The notes under the pieces were generated by a model, which was given only the letters and a program-made list of their open reading frames with translations, had not been told where the DNA came from and did not search any database. This document shows positions 44,017-49,886 of a stretch of 49,886 bases of DNA, piece after piece. Source of the stretch: Devosia sp. (lineage in GTDB: Bacteria; Pseudomonadota; Alphaproteobacteria; Rhizobiales; Devosiaceae). The position numbers and the translations under genes are program-made. Numbering within the stretch: the first letter of the stretch is position 1; each line of letters begins with the position of its first letter. The DNA is taken from assembly GCA_015234425.1 (NCBI GenBank), contig JADGNE010000014.1, forward strand, positions 1-49,886, written 5' to 3'.

Positions 44017-44751
44017 ATGAGACAGCTCTTCTTGAAAATTCCGGACCCGGCCGTCGTCGTTGATCTCGCACCCGAAGAGCTTGCGGAGGTTCTCCTTGGC
44101 CTGCTGAAAAGTGAGGAGAGCTTCCACCCATACAACTTGGAAAACGAACTGGCTCACCGGCGCGAAGGCGAGAACTACCCCGAGGCCGGCCGTTCATCGA
44201 TCGGTTTGGCGCTTCGCGAGGCATTTGCCTGGTTGGAAGGGCAAGGGCTCATTGTTCCGACTCAGAGTGGCAATGGTTGGCGTACGCTGAGCCGGCGGGC
44301 GAGAATGATCGCCAACGAAAACGACTTTGAACGATTCCGGGGTTCGCAGGGCTTGAGCAAGCGGCAACTGCATCGTGCGATTGCCGACAGGGTTTGGAGC
44401 GAATTCGTACGCGGTGAGTACGATGGCGCTGTGTTCCAAGCAATGAAAGCAGTAGAGGTGGCCGTCAGAAACGCCTCGAACTCACCGCACAAGCTCATAG
44501 GTGTCAATTTGATGCGGGCAGCTTTTCATCCGGAGAATGGCATCCTCTCCGATATGGACACAGAATTCTCCGAGCGAGAAGCGAGGATGGCCCTCTTCGC
44601 CGGGGCAATAGGCTCTTATAAAAATCCCCAGTCACACCGCGATGTTAATCTAGAGCATCCTGAGGAGGCTATCGAGATTATCATGCTAGCGAACCATCTT
44701 TTGCGCATAGTCGACGCACGATTGCCATTTACCACGCCCAGCGCCTCATGA
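44017..44751 (+). CDS. TIGR02391/Ymh-family protein (HEPN-type)
   Basis: A 244-residue protein whose C-terminal half is the Ymh (TIGR02391) domain: VWSEFVRGEYDGAVFQAMKAVEVAVRN, GVNLMRAAFHPENGILSD, and REARMALFAGAIGSYKNPQSHRD, then EAIEIIMLANHLLRIVD. This family has been placed in the HEPN superfamily, many of whose members are RNases of toxin-antitoxin and anti-phage systems; the SYKNPQSHRD stretch carries a possible R/N-x-x-x-x-H site. The N-terminal LAPEELAEVLLGLLKSEESFHPYNLENEL matches the family start, so I use the ATG at 44017; the frame is open from 43867. No antitoxin is certain nearby. Confidence 0.78.
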   Translation: MRQLFLKIPDPAVVVDLAPEELAEVLLGLLKSEESFHPYNLENELAHRREGENYPEAGRSSIGLALREAFAWLEGQGLIVPTQSGNGWRTLSRRARMIANENDFERFRGSQGLSKRQLHRAIADRVWSEFVRGEYDGAVFQAMKAVEVAVRNASNSPHKLIGVNLMRAAFHPENGILSDMDTEFSEREARMALFAGAIGSYKNPQSHRDVNLEHPEEAIEIIMLANHLLRIVDARLPFTTPSAS

Positions 44752-44803
44752 ATGCGCCTGCATCGGACTGGTGGAAATTCAGTGGTAACCCTAGAAAAAA
44801 CCA

Positions 44804-45376
44804 ATGAGCCGACGACGATTTACACCACGCCCGCCCCGCCTCTTACCAAGCCCGCCCAGGAATCCTTTTCGCCGGCGGCGCGAGCGATTCAATGCTGGGC
44901 CCGCCTTGTTTGTGGTTGCAGTGTTCGGCGGCATCGCTGCGATGATTGCCGGCAATGGGTCGCCGCAGCCGCAAACGACCAACCCAACTGCCTCGGCCCC
45001 TGTTGAGACAGCTAGCCTGGCAGGCGAGCAACGTATGCGCTTCCAAATGTGCGGGAGCGAGCGATTCACCTGCGTCGTTGACGGCGACACAATCTGGCTC
45101 GAGGGCCTCAACTTGAGGCTGGAGAGCTACGACACTCCCGAGCCCTACAACGACATCTGCGGCGGCCAAGCCGAGGTTGCGCTTGCACACAACGCGAGTG
45201 CCAGACTGCTGAAGCTGCTGAATGACAACAGCTTCACCGTGGAGACACATGGCACCGACCGTTACGACCGTACGCTGGCGACTATTCGCATTGGTGGCAC
45301 AGACGTCGGCGACATCCTGATCAAGGAAGGCTTGGCTCGTCGTTGGCCTGATGGCAACGAGTGGTGGTGCCTCTGA
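44804..45376 (+). CDS. Membrane-anchored thermonuclease (SNase-like) protein
   Basis: A 190-residue protein. An Arg/Pro-rich cytoplasmic start (MSRRRFTPRPPR) is followed by one membrane helix (about 33-50), so the rest faces the periplasm. The nuclease-like OB-fold starts at FTCVVDGDTIWLEGLNLRLESYDTPEP and continues to the C-terminal DVGDILIKEGLARRWPDGNEWWC. Known SNase catalytic positions: Asp in VDGDT and Arg in LRLESYD are present; the usual YGR in the central motif reads YDR (DRYDRTLATIRIGG). Small proteins like this are common near rhizobial mobile elements. Weak ribosome site. Confidence 0.8.
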   Translation: MSRRRFTPRPPRLLPSPPRNPFRRRRERFNAGPALFVVAVFGGIAAMIAGNGSPQPQTTNPTASAPVETASLAGEQRMRFQMCGSERFTCVVDGDTIWLEGLNLRLESYDTPEPYNDICGGQAEVALAHNASARLLKLLNDNSFTVETHGTDRYDRTLATIRIGGTDVGDILIKEGLARRWPDGNEWWCL

Positions 45377-45435
45377 TGTCAAGCAGTTGGTGATTTTTGG
45401 CACGTAGTTTGGGATCAGACTATCGGGCCACCAAC

Positions 45436-45851
45436 GTGCAAACAATTGACGAGTTGATCGCAGAGGCGACTGCATCCGGTGGGTCGGAGCGAGCAAACTA
45501 TCAACTCTTCATTTCTAGTCTCTGCGATGTGTTGGACGTGGCTCGCCCTTCGATGAGCCACGAGGCAAATGCCCGAAACGACTACGTCTTCGAGCGCAGT
45601 CTTGATTATCAGCACCCCGACGGCTGGACGACCAAACTTTACGTTGACTGTTATAAACGCGGGCATTTCGTTCTTGAGGCCAAGCAATCAGCCCGCCGCG
45701 AAGCGCAGGATCTACAGCACCCGAACATTTTCGGCTCCGAGGCCCGGAGCCGTAAGCTCGGCCATGCCAAACGAGGCAGCCGCGGTTGGGACCGGGTCAT
45801 GCGTGCCGCTTATCTCCAGGCAGTGGACTACACGCGCCATCTCCCGGTCGA
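45436..45851 (+). pseudogene. 5' fragment of an MmeI-like restriction-modification enzyme
   Basis: About 138 residues match the N-terminus of type IIL/MmeI-like combined nuclease-methyltransferases: VQTIDELIAEATASGGSERANYQLFISSLCDVLDVARP, YVFERSLDY, DCYKRGHFVLEAKQS (the nuclease core K in EAKQ), RGSRGWDRVMRAAYLQAVDYTRHLP. The likely start is GTG at 45436, 9 bp after an in-frame alternative TTG at 45397. At about 45851 similarity ends and the frame changes; the methyltransferase and target-recognition parts are missing, so the gene is dead. The full protein would be near 900 residues. Confidence 0.8.
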
Positions 45852-46112
45852 GCATGGCTACCAGAGCTTTGGTTCTATGCGCGCATCACCAATCGAAAAT
45901 GGCACTGGTCGGCGCCAACCAAAAGCGGCTATCGCGACGTGCGCTTTCTTGAACGAATGCTGATCGGCCAAGCGCTAAAGGTGAACCCGGACCTAATCAA
46001 CACGAGCGAGACAGCAATGCTTCGCAACCTCAAAGTGCCAGGACTGCTCAATACCGAGCCAGGCGGCCTGAGGAAGTCCGACAAAGCACTCGCGGCGGTA
46101 CTTCGTTATTGA
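45846..46112 (+). pseudogene. Unidentified gene fragment, 3' end
   Basis: In another frame after the MmeI-like fragment: ELWFYARITNRKWHWSAPTKSGYRDVRFLERMLIGQALK, ending GGLRKSDKALAAVLRY. The residue pattern looks like real protein, but I cannot name the family. It appears to be the C-terminal end of a gene fused by deletion to the fragment before it, and overlaps the terminase gene on the other strand by 7 bp. Confidence 0.45.
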
Positions 46113-46633
46113 CCTTTCGTTGAGCTTGGCGCCACCGGCACCAGCTCAATGCGCGTGATCTTCACCGGTCCACCATCGGGGCCCGACAATTCCATCTGTG
46201 TGCGATCGCCGTATTTCTTCGGCTTCAGCTTACCAGCCAGCCACTTGCGCGCCTCGATGCGCAGAGCAGAGCGCTTGAGCGCTTCACCGTTCTCCTGCCA
46301 GCCAATGGCCTCGCCATCGCCGTTGCGCTTCTCCATCCAGTCATTGCGCCCGTCGTCGGCAATATCGAGGATGTCGTCGGCCATCGTCTCGGCCTGCAGC
46401 TCGCGCGCGCCCGTGTATTGGTCACGGAATGCCTTGTACGTTTCATCACCCAACCAGCGCATGACAGTGGTCTTAGTTGGCATTCCCGCGTCATCGCAGA
46501 TCGAGCGCAGGCTCTCCCCGTCTGCTAAGCGTAAGCAAATCGTGTCAACGACTGCTGTCGGCCGCCCTGACTTTTTCTTGTTCTTTGGCCCTTGGCGGCC
46601 AGCAATCTTTTCAGGCAACCTGAGCCTCTTCAC
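46106..46633 (-). CDS. Phage terminase small subunit (Sf6 gp1-like), orphan
   Basis: About 175 residues of the terminase small-subunit type: GRPTAVVDTICLRLADGESLRSICDDAGMPTKTTVMRWLGDETYKAFRDQYTGARELQAETMADDILDIADDG, ERNG-type linker, SALRIEARKWLAGKLKPKKYGDRTQ. This is the helix-turn-helix DNA-binding protein that starts packaging in lambdoid/Sf6-like phages. The start is uncertain (GTG at 46633 used; the frame opens further). The large subunit that should follow on the minus strand is absent, so the phage module is broken. Confidence 0.82.
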   Translation of the reverse strand: MKRLRLPEKIAGRQGPKNKKKSGRPTAVVDTICLRLADGESLRSICDDAGMPTKTTVMRWLGDETYKAFRDQYTGARELQAETMADDILDIADDGRNDWMEKRNGDGEAIGWQENGEALKRSALRIEARKWLAGKLKPKKYGDRTQMELSGPDGGPVKITRIELVPVAPSSTKGQ

Positions 46634-46667
46634 ACTTCTAGTCGCATCTAAAATTTTGGGGGCGTTT

Positions 46668-47480
46668 GTGGGCAGGGAACGCAAGAAATCACTAGCTAAA
46701 GCGCCGTCCAACGTCGCTCGCTCTGTTCCATTGGGAGAAGGGGCAGCAGAGGCCAATCCTGGCCCGATCGTGGCAAAGGAGCTTTTTAGGATTGCAATTG
46801 CGATACCGGCCGCTGTTGGAATTATCGGGCAACTTGACGACAAACTACATTTGGCGGAGCTCCTGGAGCGCATCGTCACTGGATACAAAGTTCTATCTCA
46901 GGCGGTTTGGCGTCCTTTACTCGATCGGCTACCGGTCGAAATAATACTCGATGCAGACACGCTTTCTGTGCTCGCGCTTATGTTCATTCCGTCTGCTATC
47001 TTCATGTATCAGACGCGCAACACTACTACCAAGGCTATAAGAGCAACCAAACTTTCTGGCATGTGGTCTAATGCGTCGCTTGCCGGTGTGTGCGTAACTG
47101 CCGCGATATTCCAATCGCTCACATGGAATTACGCGATAATGGCCTACCTGATTGCCACATTTTTTATCCTGGAATTCACATGGTTGCAGAGAGGACGGAA
47201 TACAGTTTTTGTGATGCTGGCGGCGACCGTCGCGGCCAGTTTGGCCAGCACATACGTATCACATGGCGGAAGCCAGAACCTTCTCGCAGTAGTAGGTATC
47301 GGAATCGTCCGAGCTCTAGTTATCTCAGCTCCGGTTATGATCACTATGTCAGCGGTCATACGCGGCTTCCGCACTCCGGCATACATATTGGCCGTCTTTG
47401 GCGGCGTTCTCGGAGTAAACTGGCTAGCAACAGACGTTTTGCCTGTGGTCGACGGTCTATTGCGGATCGAGGGGATTTGA
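46668..47480 (+). CDS. Hypothetical multi-pass membrane protein (270 aa)
   Basis: The C-terminal two thirds have at least six hydrophobic helices (VLALMFIPSAIFMY; SLAGVCVTAAIFQSLTWNYAIMAYLIATFFILEFTWL; VFVMLAATVAASLASTYV; NLLAVVGIGIVRALVISAPVMITMSAVI; AYILAVFGGVLGVNWLATDVLPVV). I chose GTG at 46668 with GGGGG 5 bp upstream; the open frame extends back to 46149, but that part is antisense to the terminase gene. No family is recognised. Codon use is less GC-rich than core genes, in line with recent transfer. Confidence 0.55.
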   Translation: MGRERKKSLAKAPSNVARSVPLGEGAAEANPGPIVAKELFRIAIAIPAAVGIIGQLDDKLHLAELLERIVTGYKVLSQAVWRPLLDRLPVEIILDADTLSVLALMFIPSAIFMYQTRNTTTKAIRATKLSGMWSNASLAGVCVTAAIFQSLTWNYAIMAYLIATFFILEFTWLQRGRNTVFVMLAATVAASLASTYVSHGGSQNLLAVVGIGIVRALVISAPVMITMSAVIRGFRTPAYILAVFGGVLGVNWLATDVLPVVDGLLRIEGI

Positions 47481-47568
47481 GCACTCAATAGACTGTTACG
47501 TAGACCCACAAATTGATAGCGCCTGTCATGCTGCCGTGCCAACTTCGTAGTTCAAGCCAGGGGAACTA

Positions 47569-47952
47569 ATGAAGTCATATTTTCTAGCTGCCTTAGCAGC
47601 ATTTCTACTTTGCGCACCTGCTACCGCTCAGCAGGACGGGGAATACAAATACATCAAGGATCACTACGACCAGCAGCACATGATGACCTTCTGCAACATC
47701 GAAGGTTTCATTGACGATGCCTGGCTCGCCGAGGTTCAAATGGCCACAACAAACGCTCAGGACGTAACCGACCCTGTTATTGCCGCTCGGGCGTGGGACG
47801 ATTCTCAAAACTTCTTCAGATCCCAGATAACCGAGATCAAGTCTTGGTCTCGATCCAGGATGGAAGGCATCTGCGAGAACGTTCGGCAGATCGGCATCGA
47901 CGATCTGGGCATAGGAACATACGAGGGCGATGAAGAGTGCGACGGCTGCTGA
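47569..47952 (+). CDS. Exported hypothetical protein (127 aa)
   Basis: A signal peptide is clear (MKSYFLAALAAFLLCAPATAQ, cut after ATA), and AGGGGA lies 5 bp before the ATG. The mature part is helical and acidic, with cysteines at CNIEG, MEGICENV and ECDGC that could form disulfides. Family unknown. It sits alone among mobile debris, and its stop overlaps the 10-bp repeats that follow. Confidence 0.7.
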   Translation: MKSYFLAALAAFLLCAPATAQQDGEYKYIKDHYDQQHMMTFCNIEGFIDDAWLAEVQMATTNAQDVTDPVIAARAWDDSQNFFRSQITEIKSWSRSRMEGICENVRQIGIDDLGIGTYEGDEECDGC

Positions 47953-47986
47953 TGTCACGTGATGTAACGTTATGTCACGCGTGACA
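47953..47986. repeat. Three 10-bp iterons ending in a 14-bp palindrome
   Basis: ATGTCACGTG, ATGTAACGTT and ATGTCACGCG follow head to tail from 47953 (one helical turn each), and the last overlaps the perfect palindrome TGTCACGCGTGACA at 47973-47986. Such phased repeats are typical of plasmid or phage initiator or repressor sites. No initiator gene is visible next to it. Confidence 0.65.
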
Positions 47987-48257
47987 GAGCGGCGTTCTTC
48001 GCTCTGCTTGGCCGAGGAGTGACAGCGCCATGGGGCGGCATCGCACAGGCTCTGGAAGGGCCGGCAAAAAAACTTTGTTCGTTCAGCTTCGACGCAGGGT
48101 CGACGTGATCGCAGACCGTGGCCTGTGTGATGCGCCAATATTGCACGCACCGTTCACATAGGGGCTGCTTTGCGAGCTGGGCGGCGCGGACGAGCTTCCA
48201 TCGGCTCGTCCAATACAGCTTGCGATAGGCCTGCGCCTCTGGTGATCTGCGTTCCAT
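47970..48257 (-). pseudogene. HNH endonuclease, frameshifted
   Basis: ATG at 48257 opens MERRSPEAQAYRKLYWTSRWKLVRAAQ, then CERCVQYWRITQATVCDHVDPASKLNEQSFF. Here the frame leaves the family sequence; one extra T in the run of seven T (minus strand, about 48065-48071) would restore RPFQSLCDAAPWRCHSSAKQSEERR, the C-terminal HNH part with CxxC...HxxC ligands. So the gene is interrupted in a homopolymer. The C-terminal end is also cut short. Such HNH proteins often sit beside terminase small subunits in phages. Confidence 0.75.
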
Positions 48258-48285
48258 TACATGCTTGCCTTGCGGGAGACGTTGA

Positions 48286-48513
48286 ATGGAAACTGCGTAT
48301 CTTTTGATAGCCCTGATTTTCGGCCAGAGCGGCACCCTGGCGAATATCGCGCCGGTCAATGTATTCCCCACCGAGCAAGCCTGCATCGCTGCGATGGAAA
48401 GCATCCTTCAATCTCTGCCAGACGCAGACCGCTCAACGTTTTTGTGCATCAATGCAGAGACTGGCAAAAGCCAGGTGCAAGAGCTCATGGAAGAATTCCC
48501 AACGCCTTCGTAG
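48286..48513 (+). CDS. Small exported protein A (75 aa)
   Basis: METAYLLIALIFGQS is a short hydrophobic signal-like start; CGGGAG lies 7 bp before the ATG. The mature part has two cysteines in the pattern VFPTEQACIAAMESIL and STFLCINAETG. It resembles the protein at 48652 in length, signal and Cys placement. Function unknown. Confidence 0.6.
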   Translation: METAYLLIALIFGQSGTLANIAPVNVFPTEQACIAAMESILQSLPDADRSTFLCINAETGKSQVQELMEEFPTPS

Positions 48514-48651
48514 ACTTCCTGCCTTCGGTGGTGACGCGGAGCAAATGCTATGCACAAGCACTGCATTTGCAGGAGGGTGTCAGATTGACGTCCTGACGAT
48601 TGCGGCCGGCACGATCCAAGGCTAGGCTGCTCGAATGAGAGGGTCCTCGGC

Positions 48652-48858
48652 ATGAAGTGGCTTTTGGTTGTGGTGTTCTATGCCGCAGTTGCTGGGGAGC
48701 CGAGCACTCAGATCAGTACCGGGCGAACATTCCAAAACAAGACGGAGTGCGAAGACGCGCGACGTGATCTGATAAACTGGCCGGATGGTGACGTTGAGAG
48801 CACCGGCTTCATGGGCGACCGCATTTCCTATTTCTGCTATCGCATAGACGTCGACTGA
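48652..48858 (+). CDS. Small exported protein B (68 aa)
   Basis: MKWLLVVVFYAAVAGEPST is a signal peptide, followed by TFQNKTECEDARRDLI and YFCYRIDVD. The two cysteines, the aromatic-Asn/Thr-x-Lys/Glu-Cys pattern and overall length match the 48286 protein, suggesting paralogues. The integrase fragment starts immediately after its stop. Confidence 0.6.
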   Translation: MKWLLVVVFYAAVAGEPSTQISTGRTFQNKTECEDARRDLINWPDGDVESTGFMGDRISYFCYRIDVD

Positions 48859-49394
48859 ACGAAAAGGCCCAGCGGGCCGACCGATACCATAAGATCGGCA
48901 TGCCAAAGACCGATGCCGGCCAGCGCAAGGTGCCGCTCACGCCCATGGTGGTGAACACGCTGAGAGAATGGAAGCTGGCATGCCCAAAGGGCGACCTCGA
49001 TTTGGTTTTCCCATCGGGATCGGGGAAGGTCGAAGGCCACAGCAACATCGTCAACCGCGGCATGATCCCGACCATGATCGCGGCTGGCGTGACGGTTGTA
49101 ACCGGCAAGAATGAAAACGGCCAGCCAGTACTGGGTGCGAAGTATTCCGGGCTACACGATCAGCGCCACTGGTTTGCCTCGTGGTGCATCAATCGGCGAA
49201 GCGAGGGAGGTCTAGAGCTCTCGCCGAAGCAGGTTCAAAAGCGCATGGGCCATAGCAACATTGCTGTGACGCTGGACACCTATAGCCATCTCTTCCCAAG
49301 CGACGACGAGCAGGATGACCTCGAGATTGGCCTTTCGCTTGGCAGGGTTTTTAAAAGGCACGCCATACAGGATACGATCATGGCTCCGAGATGA
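48859..49394 (+). pseudogene. Tyrosine integrase, C-terminal catalytic fragment
   Basis: Similarity starts with NEKAQRADRYHKIG, a few bases after the end of the gene at 48858, and runs through RKVPLTPMVVNTLREWKLACPKGDLDLVFPSG to box II LHDQRHWFASWCI and GHSNIAVTLDTYSHLFP with the catalytic tyrosine. The N-terminal SAM-like DNA-binding domain and the first catalytic arginine (TGxR box) are missing. The HxxR of box II is present as HDQRH. An ATG at 48900 starts the open frame. It cannot be active alone. Family resembles integrases of rhizobial and other alphaproteobacterial prophages. Confidence 0.87.
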
Positions 49395-49418
49395 TCTTCC
49401 TGCGGTGCGCGTTGCCTC

Positions 49419-49867
49419 CTAACGGCACACCGGCAGCTCTCCCCACCGGGTCGTAAATCGCGGACTCCGCATCTCGAATTTTGTTGTGAAGGTCTGGGCC
49501 TTTTTGGGCCCGCCCATCGTTGCGGCAGGTACCACCGTTGCGCGACCCCAGCGCCGGTTCGCCTCGTCCATCGCTGCCATCACCTTGGCCGCTCGCTCGT
49601 GGTCTAGGTTATCGAATAGCGCGACTTGCCGCTCTGCCGGCGGCACCAGGTCTTGTGTGATGATGCCAGCCTTACTGTAGCGGAAACCATCCTTCCACAG
49701 TGCATCGACGGCCCGCTTCGCTGCCTTGATGAGCGTTAGGCTGTCGTTTGTTGCCTCTGGGATGTCGATGGTCATAGAGACGCTGCGCTGCGGATCGTCG
49801 CGATTGAACCGCGACGTGTGCATGAAAATGCGTAAGCATCCGGTGAGGACCGCAGGTATCAGGGTCG
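49419..49867 (-). pseudogene. UmuC-type Y-family DNA polymerase, C-terminal remnant
   Basis: From about 49867 the minus strand reads ATLIPAVLTGCLRIFMHTSRF, then the little-finger and DUF4113 parts: LTLIKAAKRAVDALWKDGFRYSKAGIITQDL, LFDNLDHERAAKVMAAMDEANRRWGRATV and the C-terminal SPRFTTRWGELPVCR. This is the end of a UmuC subunit of the SOS polymerase V. An in-frame TAG lies just upstream (about 49868-49870), so the catalytic part is either interrupted there or lost. Plasmids and ICEs often carry umuDC. Confidence 0.82.
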
Positions 49868-49886
49868 CCTATGCTCACGGATGAGG

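Noticed and set aside
46149..46667. N-terminal part of the plus-strand open frame of the membrane protein
   Set aside because: It is antisense to the terminase small subunit, whose family is clear; a later start was chosen.

Overview
The window looks like a GC-rich alphaproteobacterial chromosome, most likely Hyphomicrobiales and probably Devosia or a close relative. The basis is gene order and family type, not a database match: a fused SecDF, a fused CysN/CysC, a PopZ-type (DUF2497) protein beside valS and tolC, and the run dgt-argS-SPOR-scpAB-tatABC-serS-surE-nlpD-yajC-secDF-trmFO that I recall from Rhizobiales genomes.

Bases 1-42,400 are mainly conserved core genome. From the left: the 3' end of trmFO with a hotdog thioesterase; then a long minus-strand block running dgt, argS, a SPOR protein, scpA, scpB, tatA, tatB, tatC, serS, surE, an NlpD-like LysM/LytM lipoprotein, yajC, secDF and two small genes that are homologues of the mitochondrial complex I assembly factors NDUFAF3 and NDUFAF6. 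A DUF815 ATPase is divergent from yajC. erpA, a serine hydrolase and xth follow on the plus strand, then a Sel1-repeat protein and an MsbA-type ABC exporter. Next come valS, a PopZ-family protein, tolC and a protein-isoaspartate methyltransferase, then tRNA-Cys, glutathione-dependent formaldehyde dehydrogenase and a DUF1345 membrane protein. A xylose-type ABC importer (xylF-xylH-xylG) lies divergent from its ROK repressor xylR, and the sulfate-activation pair cysD-cysNC closes the core region. Intergenic gaps carry several dispersed palindromic repeats and clear intrinsic terminators.

At tRNA-Thr (42,292-42,367) the character changes. From there to the window end is an accessory region with lower coding density, made of mobile-element debris. 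It holds a detached 3' half of a tRNA-Gln gene, two sets of short direct repeats resembling integrase arm sites, unknown small genes, a HEPN-type Ymh protein, a membrane-anchored nuclease-like protein, a broken MmeI-like restriction-modification gene, an orphan phage terminase small subunit, a frameshifted HNH endonuclease, an iteron-like repeat, two related small exported proteins, a decapitated tyrosine integrase and the C-terminal end of a UmuC-type polymerase.

I do not see a complete novel system. The best leads are the att-like architecture around tRNA-Thr and the tRNA-Gln fragment, the unknown cluster at 43,044-45,376 that includes a HEPN-type protein, the stem-preserving compensatory changes in dispersed repeats, and the complex I assembly-factor homologues coupled to SecDF.
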